The position numbers and the translations under genes were made by a program. Of a stretch of DNA of 33,645 nucleotides, positions 25,233 through 33,537 are shown piece after piece. The notes under the pieces are model-generated. The model did no database searches and was not told the origin of the DNA. It worked only from the letters and a program-made list of their open reading frames with translations. The first letter of the stretch is position 1. Each line of letters begins with the position of its first letter. The stretch spans positions 1 to 33,645 of the forward strand of contig CABUWI010000017.1 in the NCBI GenBank assembly GCA_902495245.1. The letters run 5' to 3'. Origin of the DNA: an uncultured Porphyromonadaceae bacterium. GTDB taxonomy: Bacteria > Bacteroidota > Bacteroidia > Bacteroidales > Muribaculaceae.

Positions 25233-28121
25233 TCATTTTTGAGATTTGCGGGGCTTGATGTCGAGGCGGTAGGTGAGCGTCAGCAGGGCGTAGGCGGGCT
25301 GCGAGTTGATGCGGACTTCGCTGCGGCCATGGGCGTTGACCGTGCGCTGCACGTCGGGCAACTGTCTGAGCAGGTCGAAGCCGGTGGCCTTCAGGGTCCA
25401 TTGCTTCGCGGGGCCGAATACGTAGCTGACGGTCATGTTCCACACCAAGTCGGTACGGTTCATAGTCGGGTCGCCGTAGCCGCTGCGGGTGTAGGCGGTC
25501 AAGTCCGTGTCGATTACAAGGTCGGTCAGCGGTGTGGCGCGGACTCCAAGACCGTAGTTCGCCTCCGTGTAGCTGAACGGCACGAACAGTGCGTCGCGGC
25601 TGTCGAACCTGCTGACGCGCACGTCGCAGCGGGCGCGCAGGCTGACGGCGCGGCAGACGTCATAGCGCAGCTCGAGGCGGTCGCGCAGGGTGTAGCTGTC
25701 GACTGCGTTGCGGCGCGGAGTGTCTGAGTCGGAGGCATAGTCGACGCTGTGGCGGAACGCCGGCTGCAGCCGGTTGTCGACCGAAAAGCGGTCGCCGCGG
25801 CCGAAGCTGCGGCTGTAGCCGAAGTCGCCGTCAAGGTCCCGGCCGCCGCTGATGTTCTGCGGCCGCAGGGTTACGACGCCCGTTTCGCGGTTGTAGAACC
25901 GGGCCATGGCCACGGCGTTGTCAATATGGGTATAGGTCAGCGAGAAGTCCATGTTGCGCGCATGGGTCTGAACGCTTTTCCTGAAGTAAAGCTCGGCCGA
26001 ATAGCGCGAGGCCATCTTCAGCCCCGGATTGCCGAGACGGAGAACGAGCGGATTGCTGCTGTCGCGCACGTCGAGCATCAGCAATATGTCGGGCAGCTGC
26101 CGGTTCAAGGCGCAGAGCAGGCCGTAGCCGTCGTTCCAGAAGCCGTGGCTGATTCCGAGCCGCGGGTTGAACGTCGTTGCCGACCGTCGGAGCCGTTGCT
26201 CCGTGCCTCCGCGTAGGTCGGTGGCGGTGCGCCGACTGAATTCTAAACCGCAGTTTACGTCAATGCGGAAATTCCGTGGCAGCTCCAGCCATATTTGCGG
26301 ATTCAGGCTGTGCAGCCGGTCGCGCCGGGTGGTGCGGTAGCTGTTGGCGATGTCTATGGCCATGTTTTCGGAACTTTCGGCCGATGGCGCGAGATTTCCG
26401 CGCTCAAGCACTCGCCGGCCATAGTCGAACTTGTTGGAATAGGTGTAGTTGAGATGACCGGTCAGCGAAATACGGCCCGTTTCCCAGTTTACAGTCGAAA
26501 TGTTGCCGCCCAGCGAAAAGTCGTGTTTTGATGCCGGCCGGTCTGAGCGCAGCGCTTCGTCGAGATTGTCTGCGGCCGCGGGCTCGGGATAGACAATGCG
26601 GTCGGTGCCGGATTCCTTGAAAGTGGTTTTGTCCATGGTTGCGGAGGCGCGGATTGTGCCGCTTCTCAGCCACGACTTGAAAATGCCGATGTTGGAGAAA
26701 TAAATCGAGTTGATGAACGACAGGCTGCCGCCGTAATTATCATGTCGGGACCCGGAGGTCTGTTCGCGCCAATAGGTCATGGTGTGCTCGAACTGTTCCG
26801 TGCCCGGCTTGACGAATATCTCTGAAATCGGCGAGTTGCCGGTCTCGTTGGTGATGGTGGCACGCTCGGTGCCGTGGTGATAGAATGCGCGCGCCTCGAA
26901 CCAGAGCCTCATCGGTTTGAACTGCCGCGAAATTTCGCCGCTCCAGTTCAGCGAGGTGGTGGCGTCGCGATTGCGCCGCCGGCTGCGGCTGAACGTGTTG
27001 CCTCCCTCGATGAACTCCTCTCCGACCTCGGTGCGTACCGTTCGGTCTGTCTGGCGTCGGAAGTCGATTTTGGTGTTGAAGCCGTTATATTTCTGGTCGC
27101 GCCAGTCGGTGTTGAACTCGAAGCCGGCGCGCTCTACGGTGGTCTCGCCCGACGTGTTAGACGGTTTATACCACTGCCCGCGGCTGTCTGCCTTCTCGCC
27201 GTCGTTGAGATTGTTGGCCGTGCCGAAAAGGGCGATGTAGCTGATGCGGGTGTAGCGCATGGCGAAGAAGCGCGCCATACCGCGAAGGTTGGCGCGCCCC
27301 AGCGAACTGCCGCCGCCCACCTCGAAGTTGGCAAGCCAGCCGTTCATGTATTCGCGCTTGAGGTTCACGTCCATGACCAGCGGGTCGGCCGACTTGTCGC
27401 GTTTCGGTTTCAGCTCTTCGCTGAGTCCGCGCAAGGCTTCGGGCTCCTGACGGTAGACCTGAATGTTCTTGACCGTGTAGTTCGGCAGGTTGCGCAGGGC
27501 CACGTTGGGGTCGTCGCCGAAAAACTTGCGGCCGTTTATGAGCAGGGTGCTGACAAACTCGCCGTTCACGGTGATGCGGCCGTTCTCGTCGAGCGTCGTG
27601 CCGGGCAGCGCCTGAATCAGCGCGTCGAGCATCGAACCCCGGGGCAGCCTGAAGGCCGAGGCGTCATATTCAATCGTGTCGCCTTTCATCACCATCTTGA
27701 CCTTGGTGGCCGTAACGGTTACTTCGTCGAGCTTGCGCGAGCGGGCATCAGGTCGGTAAAGGTAGATTTCGCCGAGAGAACAGCTGCCGGCAGTCTCCGC
27801 TACGGCGCGCCTTAGCTTTGCGGTTTCATAGCCGGGACAGGCCACGGTGATGTCATATTTCGCCTTGCGCGCTACATTGCCGCTATATGTAACGGTTTCC
27901 ATTGCCTGGCGCATCGACGTGTATGAGTACTGTTCAAGCGAGTCGGTGAGGACGGTGCCGAGCGTGTCGGCAATAGTGATTTTCGCGCCTTTCAGCGGTT
28001 CGTCGCTCTCGGCGGCGAAGACCGAGCAGTGGAAGTAGACCTGCGGCTCGTTTCTGACGGCCGCCTGCGAGGCCGAAACCGCGCCCGAAAATAGCAGAAA
28101 CGCAATGATGAAATTTTTCAT
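25233..28121 (-). CDS. TonB-dependent receptor-like outer-membrane protein
   Basis: The product has 962 residues. The signal peptide is MKNFIIAFLLFSGAVSASQA. Residues ~28-130 form a divergent N-terminal beta domain (VYFHCSVFAAESDEPLKGAKITIADTLG). The plug-like part (~140-250) has MLDALIQALPGTTLDENGRITVNG, LLINGRKFFGDDPN and ALRNLPNYTVKNIQVYRQEPEALR. The rest is a beta-barrel of the same class as the other receptor in this window, and the two plugs share the spacing of G-x-FF-x-DDP. There is no SusD neighbour. It is divergent from the ECF sigma operon (~135-base gap); functional pairing with that sigma factor is plausible but unproven. Confidence 0.88.
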   Translation of the reverse strand: MKNFIIAFLLFSGAVSASQAAVRNEPQVYFHCSVFAAESDEPLKGAKITIADTLGTVLTDSLEQYSYTSMRQAMETVTYSGNVARKAKYDITVACPGYETAKLRRAVAETAGSCSLGEIYLYRPDARSRKLDEVTVTATKVKMVMKGDTIEYDASAFRLPRGSMLDALIQALPGTTLDENGRITVNGEFVSTLLINGRKFFGDDPNVALRNLPNYTVKNIQVYRQEPEALRGLSEELKPKRDKSADPLVMDVNLKREYMNGWLANFEVGGGSSLGRANLRGMARFFAMRYTRISYIALFGTANNLNDGEKADSRGQWYKPSNTSGETTVERAGFEFNTDWRDQKYNGFNTKIDFRRQTDRTVRTEVGEEFIEGGNTFSRSRRRNRDATTSLNWSGEISRQFKPMRLWFEARAFYHHGTERATITNETGNSPISEIFVKPGTEQFEHTMTYWREQTSGSRHDNYGGSLSFINSIYFSNIGIFKSWLRSGTIRASATMDKTTFKESGTDRIVYPEPAAADNLDEALRSDRPASKHDFSLGGNISTVNWETGRISLTGHLNYTYSNKFDYGRRVLERGNLAPSAESSENMAIDIANSYRTTRRDRLHSLNPQIWLELPRNFRIDVNCGLEFSRRTATDLRGGTEQRLRRSATTFNPRLGISHGFWNDGYGLLCALNRQLPDILLMLDVRDSSNPLVLRLGNPGLKMASRYSAELYFRKSVQTHARNMDFSLTYTHIDNAVAMARFYNRETGVVTLRPQNISGGRDLDGDFGYSRSFGRGDRFSVDNRLQPAFRHSVDYASDSDTPRRNAVDSYTLRDRLELRYDVCRAVSLRARCDVRVSRFDSRDALFVPFSYTEANYGLGVRATPLTDLVIDTDLTAYTRSGYGDPTMNRTDLVWNMTVSYVFGPAKQWTLKATGFDLLRQLPDVQRTVNAHGRSEVRINSQPAYALLTLTYRLDIKPRKSQK

Positions 28122-28132
28122 GGTGATTTTTT

Positions 28133-28155
28133 ATAGGGGGTGTTTTTTACCCTAT
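28133..28155. promoter_or_regulatory. Dyad in the divergent receptor/sigma intergenic region
   Basis: ATAGGG (28133-28138) is complementary to CCCTAT (28150-28155). The dyad lies 11 bases before the receptor start codon, so it would be in the receptor leader. It may be an operator or an mRNA hairpin; function unknown. Confidence 0.3.
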
Positions 28156-28246
28156 GTTACGCAGGCAGAGGGCGAATCTCGCGCTGAATGAAAGTTAATG
28201 AATGTTAAAGCGCGCGGCACGGCGCGATATTGCGGGCGGCAGTGCG

Positions 28247-28254
28247 TATATTTG
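28247..28254 (+). promoter_or_regulatory. -7-like box before the ECF sigma gene
   Basis: TATATTTG matches TAnnTTTG and ends 3 bases before GTG 28258. The only TTG nearby (28230-28232) is 14 bases away, too close, so the promoter is weakly supported. Confidence 0.35.
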
Positions 28255-28257
28255 TAC

Positions 28258-28815
28258 GTGAGACAGAAAGCAGACTCTTCTGACATCGACATGCTCGTTC
28301 GGGAACTCCGGCGCGGCTCTCAGGCGGCGTATATCGAGGCCATGAGGCGTTACGGACGCCTGGTGGCGTCGGTGATTGCCTCCATGATTGCCGATCGGCG
28401 CGACGTCGAGGAGCTGACGCAAGACACGTTCGTGCGCGCTTTCGCGGCCATAGAGAGCTATCGGCCGGACGAGACGGGGTTTCCCACCTGGCTGGCGCGC
28501 ATAGCGTGCAACGCGGCCGTTGACCGCTTGCGCCGCTCGGGGTTGAGGTTTGCCGAGGTGTCGGTCGACGCCATGGCCGACGTGGCCGACGATTCGGCCG
28601 CCGAGCCTCCGCTCGATGCGGAATATCTGGCCGAGGCCATGGAGCGCCTGGCGCCTCACGAGCGGCTGGCTCTGACCTTGGTCTACTACGATGGTCTGTC
28701 GGTCGAAGACGCCGCCTATGTGCTGCGGCTCAGTGCGCCTGTTCTCTCGTCTCGACTTTATCGTTTACGCAAAAAACTTGCTTCTTTGATATATGAACTC
28801 AAAAAATGCCGTTGA
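28258..28815 (+). CDS. ECF-type RNA polymerase sigma factor
   Basis: The product has 185 residues from the GTG at 28258. The frame is open up to an ATG at 28198, but that extra 20-residue piece is cysteine-rich, unlike a sigma N-terminus, and lies upstream of the only -7-like box. An ATG at 28291 is another option. Region 2 is YIEAMRRYGRLVASVIASMIADRRDVEELTQDTFVRAFAAI...FPTWLARIACNAAVDRLRR. Region 4 is PHERLALTLVYYDGLSVEDAAYVLRLSAPVLSSRLYRLRKKL. The protein directs RNA polymerase to an unknown regulon, perhaps including the divergent receptor gene. It overlaps the next gene by 23 bases. Confidence 0.9.
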   Translation: MRQKADSSDIDMLVRELRRGSQAAYIEAMRRYGRLVASVIASMIADRRDVEELTQDTFVRAFAAIESYRPDETGFPTWLARIACNAAVDRLRRSGLRFAEVSVDAMADVADDSAAEPPLDAEYLAEAMERLAPHERLALTLVYYDGLSVEDAAYVLRLSAPVLSSRLYRLRKKLASLIYELKKCR

Positions 28816-29161
28816 ATCCGATATCCGTCGAGCCCTGGCCGCGCGGATTGAGCCGCTACTTCCCGCCGACGGGTGGGAGGATAAGGTGCTGGCCGAGATG
28901 AACCGCCGGCGCCGGCGTCGGGCGCTCTTGTTGCGGGCGGCCGTAGCGTCGGTGGCCGCAGCTGCCGCTCTGGTGCTCGTGTTCATGCCGGCCGGTAGCA
29001 TTGCGGTTGACCCTGACTATATATATACGGAGGCATATTATGCCTCGCTGCCCCGGCCCGAGCGCTCGATTTCTGAAGATGTCTCGGCGATTATCGGCGA
29101 CGAGGAGCCGACAGTCTCGCTTGGCGATTTCTATGAACCATATACTCCGCTGCCGTTATGA
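28793..29161 (+). CDS. Small single-pass membrane protein, possible anti-sigma factor
   Basis: The product has 122 residues. A charged cytoplasmic N-terminus (1-~45, with GWEDKVLAEMNRRRRRRA) is followed by one membrane segment (~46-68, LLLRAAVASVAAAAALVLVFM) and a short outer part (PDYIYTEAYYASLPRPE...YEPYTPLPL). Overlap with the ECF sigma gene and single-pass topology fit a minimal anti-sigma factor. I see no zinc-binding HxxxCxxC motif, so the role is inferred from context only. It overlaps the next gene by 4 bases. Confidence 0.75.
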   Translation: MNSKNAVESDIRRALAARIEPLLPADGWEDKVLAEMNRRRRRRALLLRAAVASVAAAAALVLVFMPAGSIAVDPDYIYTEAYYASLPRPERSISEDVSAIIGDEEPTVSLGDFYEPYTPLPL

Positions 29162-29991
29162 AAAAAATTCTGACTCTCGCGTTTCTTTCTGTTCTGGCCG
29201 TTACGGCTATGGCCAAGATGCCGGCTCAGGCCCGCAAACTTGTGAACTCGACCAGGGTAGAGATTCTTTATGACGCTATGGACGCGTTCGACGCCAAATT
29301 TCCCGACTCGTTTTCCGACTTTGAATACTCATGTTCGGCCGACGGCCGGATATTTTTCGGGCGCCGCATAATGGGCAAGCTCGACTTCCCTCCGCTATAT
29401 ACGGCTGACAAAATGCGGTCGGCACTCGAAAAGTTCCACAAAACCGTTATGGATTCAGTCCATCAGCTGAGAGGTACATATTTTACATATATAGCCACAG
29501 GTGATTGTTACGGGGCGGGGGAAGAGCCTCGGCATTATGCGTGTGCCTATCGCCATAATCCGGCCAGACCTGTCGGAAATTTCGAAATGGACGATGCGTT
29601 TGCCGCGCGCAGCAGTGCGCCCGACGGATATGTCGAGTCGGGCGCACTCAGCTGGAAAGACGATTATTTCATGATTGCACAGGAGGTCATCGTGGACACT
29701 GACACGCGTTGCGGCGCGCCCGACATGTCGGCGATAGCCAGATTCTTCAATTCGATGCCCGACCGCCAAAAGAAGGGCCGGGCGCACATCGCGCGGAAGA
29801 AGACGCGGTCGGCCAACGACTGGCGTAAGCTCTATGCGCTGTTCTGCGCCCATGTGTGGACACGGAAAAACATTTCCATATCCTATTCCCGAGCCGACCG
29901 CACCATCTCGCTGACCGACCGCGCCAACCGCAAGGTCTACACCGCCCGCTATCGCGAGAACGTCCTCACCCTCGAAATCCTTCCCCGCTGA
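29158..29991 (+). CDS. Secreted protein of unknown function
   Basis: The product has 277 residues. The signal peptide is MKKILTLAFLSVLAVTAMA. The mature protein carries LYDAMDAFDAKFPDSFSDFEYSCSADGRIFFGRR and, later, a basic stretch (RQKKGRAHIARKKTRSANDWRKLY). It ends with a beta-rich RTISLTDRANRKVYTARYRENVLTLEIL. No catalytic motif is recognised. It is the third gene of the sigma-factor operon, overlapping the membrane protein gene by ATGA, so it may be the output or sensor of that system. Its stop codon lies within a hairpin shared with the convergent lipoprotein gene. Confidence 0.8.
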   Translation: MKKILTLAFLSVLAVTAMAKMPAQARKLVNSTRVEILYDAMDAFDAKFPDSFSDFEYSCSADGRIFFGRRIMGKLDFPPLYTADKMRSALEKFHKTVMDSVHQLRGTYFTYIATGDCYGAGEEPRHYACAYRHNPARPVGNFEMDDAFAARSSAPDGYVESGALSWKDDYFMIAQEVIVDTDTRCGAPDMSAIARFFNSMPDRQKKGRAHIARKKTRSANDWRKLYALFCAHVWTRKNISISYSRADRTISLTDRANRKVYTARYRENVLTLEILPR

Positions 29992-30016
29992 CCCGTCAGC
30001 CGGCCATGCGGCCGGC
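29987..30016. terminator. Adjacent hairpins at the convergent gene ends
   Basis: GCTGA-CCCG-TCAGC (29987-30000) holds both stop codons, and GCCGGCC-ATGC-GGCCGGC (29999-30016) follows. No T run is present. Bidirectional termination or end stabilisation of the two convergent messages is plausible. Confidence 0.5.
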
Positions 30017-31402
30017 GGCGGGGTCGCGGCAGACTTCGTCGAGCATTTTGGCGGCCTTGAGGTAGAACGGGTCGCCGAGGGCGCGCAGGGTGTCGGCATC
30101 GGCGTCGGTGAGGCCGTTGCCTTCGACGGCGCGACGGCTGATGCGGCGCAGGGTGGCCAGGTTGGCTGGAATGCTGCCTGCGGGCCATGCGGTGCGGTCG
30201 TCGAAGCCGTTTTTGCCGACGGCCATCATGAGCGGCGAGTCGAAGTCGACGCGCTTCATTATCTGCTCAATCTGTTCAGGCGTGAATTTGACCTCCGGGC
30301 CGGTGTAGGGGCCGTCGTTCCAGTCGCCGAGAATGTATCGGCCGGGGTCGCCGATGTGGCGCAGCAGCTGGCGGTCGGCGAGGGCGGTCATCCACTCGCG
30401 AAGCATCGGCTCGACGTCGAGCGCGGCGATTGAGTCGCGGAGGCGGCGGTCGAGTTCAAGAGTGTTGGCGAAATATCTGTCGCGGTCGGTGCATTGATAG
30501 AGCAGTTCGCCTTCGAGATTTATGATGGTTTGTATGAGGAGGACTGATGTCCGCGTTTCGAGCAGCGGCTCCATTCGGAATTTGCCGTCGGAGTAGGCGT
30601 TCAGGCGATGGCCGCGCTGGCTTTCGGAGCTGTTGGTGGGCATGGCGTAGAAGTTGACGGTCTCGCCGGGTTCGACGACGGTGGCCGACCATACGTTGCT
30701 GCCGGTCATGACGGTTACGCCGCTTGCGCCGGCCAGGTGCAGTTTGACTTGGGCGTCGCCATTCTTGTCGGCGGTGAATTTCAGTTGCTGCTGCTTGCCG
30801 TTCAGGTGGTTGACGAGCACCATGCCGTCGGGCGAAATCCACGGACGGTAGGCCACGATGTGAATGTTGACGGTGGCCGTGCCGGTGTCGAGCAGCGCTT
30901 TGGGGAACCGGCCGCTGAGGTCTTGCGTGAGCAGCTCTTCGGGAATCTCGGCCGGAACGTCGTTGGCCGAGCGCGTGCCGGTGAGGTCCACGCCCCAGAT
31001 GCAGATGCGATGTTGCGACTGCCAAGGGTCGACGAAGTCGAGGCTTTTGGCGCTCTTTGGCAGAGGCGGAAATGTCAGTTTGAACTCGGTGGGCACTCCG
31101 GGTTGCAGGTACAGGGTTGAACCGGGCTCGATGCCTTCGGCGCCGATTATGGGCAGGTGATTGTTGCCGGTGGTCAGGTAGGCGTCTTTGGTGATTTTGA
31201 GCTCATACCAGCCAGGGGCGTTCGAGGCCAGGAAGGTGAGCACCGTGTTACTGTCGGTGCGCGTAACGCCGGTCAACTCGACCATGCACGACAGGTTGCC
31301 GTCGCAGTAGGGCATGTCGACCTGCCGGGGCAGTTTGGTTCCGCCGCATGCGGCGAGCATGACCGTCGTGATGATAGCGGCGTAGAGAAGAAGATGTTTC
31401 AT
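29996..31402 (-). CDS. Lipoprotein of a TlpA-associated type, without thioredoxin motif
   Basis: The product has 468 residues. The lipobox is LAAC with C19. The N-terminal ~130 residues (VELTGVTRTDSNTVLTFLAS...STLYLQPGVPTEFKLTFPPLPKSAKSLDFVD...RICIWGVDLTG) resemble the N-terminal domains of Bacteroidales TlpA-like lipoproteins. Residues ~160-250 are a further beta-rich part (VNIHIVAYRPWISPDGMVLVNHLNG). The C-terminal half is mostly helical. No CxxC is present where a thioredoxin active site would be, so redox activity is not supported. It starts 18 bases after the M56 peptidase gene and is the last gene of the BlaI-controlled operon. Confidence 0.75.
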   Translation of the reverse strand: MKHLLLYAAIITTVMLAACGGTKLPRQVDMPYCDGNLSCMVELTGVTRTDSNTVLTFLASNAPGWYELKITKDAYLTTGNNHLPIIGAEGIEPGSTLYLQPGVPTEFKLTFPPLPKSAKSLDFVDPWQSQHRICIWGVDLTGTRSANDVPAEIPEELLTQDLSGRFPKALLDTGTATVNIHIVAYRPWISPDGMVLVNHLNGKQQQLKFTADKNGDAQVKLHLAGASGVTVMTGSNVWSATVVEPGETVNFYAMPTNSSESQRGHRLNAYSDGKFRMEPLLETRTSVLLIQTIINLEGELLYQCTDRDRYFANTLELDRRLRDSIAALDVEPMLREWMTALADRQLLRHIGDPGRYILGDWNDGPYTGPEVKFTPEQIEQIMKRVDFDSPLMMAVGKNGFDDRTAWPAGSIPANLATLRRISRRAVEGNGLTDADADTLRALGDPFYLKAAKMLDEVCRDPAAGRMAG

Positions 31403-31420
31403 AATTCAATGAGGGTTTGT

Positions 31421-32692
31421 TTATTTGTTAGCGTTTAATGCGTTTTGCAGGTGGTTTTCGCGGCCGTCGTCAATGTTGATGGCGGTGTGGACAATGGCGG
31501 CGCGACCGCTGACGGTTACTTTCTGAATGCGGCCGATAGCGGCACGGTAGAATTCGTCGGGCGCCATCTGCTTGCCGTCAACAAGGAAAGTGCGCACGTC
31601 GGGGGCCAATTGTCTGAGGGTTTGCCGATGGCTCACGAATATCGCTCCGGCTTTTTCAAGCACGATTCCGTCAACGTTTTCAAGGCCCGGTGCGGAGTTT
31701 TCGTAACTCTCGAGGGCGGGGAAATTTCCGCTGCGTGGTGCCGTCGCTCCGTAAACGACGAAATATTGCGCATTGGCCGAATCCGTTCTGCTTCCGCGCG
31801 ACACAGTGATTCCGCTCACTTGCTCCAGCGCCGAGCCTACGGCCGGAATCGCGCTCAGCAAAATGGCGGCGCAGAGCGCCGTAACGGGCAGAAGGGCTTT
31901 CATGCGGCTGCGCGCGGGGCGCGGCTGTTTGAGCATTTTGATTCGTCGCCCAAGGTCGGAAGCCTGCATGCCGTTGGCCATCGACGGCCCATGAGGCGTG
32001 GCGGCGCGGCTGACGAGCATCAGGGCATATTCGCGTATGCCCGTGCCGGCGCTGACCACGTCGCTGTCGGCCTGAAATTCATGTTCAAGCTGCAACATGC
32101 GGCGCATTGCCCATGCCGCGGGGCAGTACCAGCATATGGTTGCGACCATTTGCGCCAGAACCATGTCAGCTGAGTGGCGATGGCGAATGTGTGATGCTTC
32201 GTGCTTCAATATGGCGGCGTTTTCGGCATCTTCGCGGTTCACGACCATGAACCGTCCGAAACTGAACGGAGCCACCGGGCGCTCGCTGACGTATACCGTC
32301 AGTCCCTTGAGCCGCCGCTTTTCGCAACCGCGGCGCAGCCGTGCGATGCTTATGGCTGACCGAAGGGTCAGGGTCAGAGTTGCCGTCAGCCCTATGATAT
32401 ATATAATGAGCAATATCCGCAGTGGCGAAAATGAACCGGCGTCTCCTGCCGTTGCGAAATTCCGGGCGGTTGTGGCGATAGCCTCGGCTGTCGGCAGCGT
32501 AGCTGTCCCTTCCATGCTTGGGCGCGGCTCAATTGCCATGGCGGGCATGAACGCAAGCAGGGCGATGGCATAGCTTGTCAGCAACAGGGCGCGGCGCGAG
32601 GCGGGTGAGCCGCCGCGGGCAATGCCCGATAGCGCCCAAACTGCCGTCAGCACGACCGACACCACCAATGAATATGCGAATAAGGTTCCCAT
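31421..32692 (-). CDS. M56 family metallopeptidase (BlaR1/MecR1-like) with plug-like C-terminus
   Basis: The product has 423 residues. MGTLFAYSLVVSVVL is the preferred start (7 bases after the BlaI gene); an upstream ATG would overlap BlaI by 14 bases. Membrane segments lie near 2-20, 34-52, 90-112 and later around LLPVTALCAAILLSAIPAVG. The zinc-protease motif HEASH is near residue 165, with the third ligand probably E in LEHEFQAD, as in BlaR1. In place of the beta-lactam sensor, the C-terminal ~100 residues resemble a TonB-receptor plug (GIVLEKAGAIFV...TFLVDGKQMAPDEFYRAAIGRIQKVTV). The family cleaves the BlaI-type repressor after signal detection; the signal here is unknown. Confidence 0.9.
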   Translation of the reverse strand: MGTLFAYSLVVSVVLTAVWALSGIARGGSPASRRALLLTSYAIALLAFMPAMAIEPRPSMEGTATLPTAEAIATTARNFATAGDAGSFSPLRILLIIYIIGLTATLTLTLRSAISIARLRRGCEKRRLKGLTVYVSERPVAPFSFGRFMVVNREDAENAAILKHEASHIRHRHSADMVLAQMVATICWYCPAAWAMRRMLQLEHEFQADSDVVSAGTGIREYALMLVSRAATPHGPSMANGMQASDLGRRIKMLKQPRPARSRMKALLPVTALCAAILLSAIPAVGSALEQVSGITVSRGSRTDSANAQYFVVYGATAPRSGNFPALESYENSAPGLENVDGIVLEKAGAIFVSHRQTLRQLAPDVRTFLVDGKQMAPDEFYRAAIGRIQKVTVSGRAAIVHTAINIDDGRENHLQNALNANK

Positions 32693-32699
32693 GACGTTG

Positions 32700-33065
32700 T
32701 TATTCCTCCTCAATCATGTCAAGCAGTTCGCGCAGCTGTTCGGGCGTGATTTGCCGTTCGGCAACCAGTTGCGAAACCATCGAGAAGCTTGAGCCGAAAT
32801 AGTTGTTGACCAGTTTGTGTATAGCTTTGCGGCTATAGCTTTGTTTCGGGACCGTTGCATAGTAGTGATAGGCTCGCGCGCCCGCGGGCTTGCGAGCGAC
32901 GCAGCCTTTCTGTTCCAGAATGTGAATAAAGGTGGAAACCGTGTTGAAGTGCGGTTTCGGCTCGGGCATGTGGTCGATGAGGTTTTTCACTCCGCAGGGG
33001 CCGTATTCCCAAAGCAAGAGCATTATCTCTTCTTCTTTGTCGGTAAGTTTGATGTTTTCTTCCAT
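32700..33065 (-). CDS. BlaI/MecI/CopY family transcriptional repressor
   Basis: The product has 121 residues. A winged helix (KLTDKEEEIMLLLWEYGPCGVKNLIDHMPEPKPHFNTVSTFIHILEQKGCVARKPAGARAYHYYATV) is followed by a C-terminal dimerisation and cleavage region (YFGSSFSMVSQLVAERQITPEQLRELLDMIEEE). The family represses its own operon and is inactivated by proteolysis by the adjacent M56 protease. The PxxxFNTVSTxIxxLxxKG stretch is diagnostic. It is the first gene of a three-gene operon and lies just past a promoter with two matching dyads. Confidence 0.95.
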   Translation of the reverse strand: MEENIKLTDKEEEIMLLLWEYGPCGVKNLIDHMPEPKPHFNTVSTFIHILEQKGCVARKPAGARAYHYYATVPKQSYSRKAIHKLVNNYFGSSFSMVSQLVAERQITPEQLRELLDMIEEE

Positions 33066-33067
33066 AA

Positions 33068-33112
33068 ACTAAACTGTTAGTTTTGCTGCAAAGTTATGAC
33101 TAAAAATTTAGT
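33068..33112 (-). promoter_or_regulatory. Two BlaI-type operator dyads
   Basis: ACTAA-N4-TTAGT occurs at 33068-33081 (just upstream of the start codon) and at 33099-33112 (inside the promoter spacer). Centres are 31 bases apart, about three helical turns, so dimers would bind the same face. Confidence 0.75.
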
Positions 33113-33119
33113 GATGCAA
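33089..33119 (-). promoter_or_regulatory. Promoter of the BlaI-M56-lipoprotein operon
   Basis: On the minus strand TTG (33119-33117), a 20-base gap and TAACTTTG (33096-33089) match the consensus exactly. One operator dyad lies in the spacer. Confidence 0.88.
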
Positions 33120-33237
33120 ATACTTTGATGTTAAAGAATGTTAAAGTCGAAACAAAACTACGCTGAATAAATGTTTGTACATTTGGCAGTTATCAAAATA
33201 TGTTGCAAAACATAAAAATTTTTGAGGAAAGAAAGAT

Positions 33238-33268
33238 TTGGAGAATTGAAAAAGTCGTCGTAACTTTG
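33238..33268 (+). promoter_or_regulatory. rRNA operon promoter
   Basis: TTG (33238-33240), a 20-base gap and TAACTTTG (33261-33268) match the consensus exactly. The AT-rich stretch before it (33196-33237) could act as an UP-like element. A second TACATTTG at 33178-33185 lacks a proper TTG. Confidence 0.88.
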
Positions 33269-33537
33269 CACTCGCTTTCGGGAACAACGGTTCCACGGCG
33301 AGAGCGACACAAGGACATTGAAAAGCTTACAATAGACAAGAAGTAGTGCAAGAGAACGAGAACGAGCGCAGTGCGAGTATAAGTTCCTTGTCAATTCACG
33401 AAAAGAGTCAAAACGACGCAGGAAAACCTGAACAGAGTCGCGTCAGCCCGTCCCCCCACTGAGGGACAGAGGCAATAAGATGCGGATTGACCTCTTCAAC
33501 AACAAAAAGAAGAATCTTAGAAAAAATAAGATACTAA
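33269..33537 (+). other. rRNA operon leader
   Basis: About 270 nt between the promoter and 16S. There is no gene. The segment GACAAG (33337-33342) pairs with CTTGTC later in the leader, and CAGG-aaaa-CCTG forms a small hairpin near 33419-33430. CCTCTTCAACAA (33491-33502) resembles a boxA antitermination site. Confidence 0.55.

Noticed and set aside
31421..33065. Beta-lactam resistance locus
   Set aside because: A BlaI-M56 pair is present, but there is no beta-lactamase and the M56 protein lacks a penicillin-binding domain.
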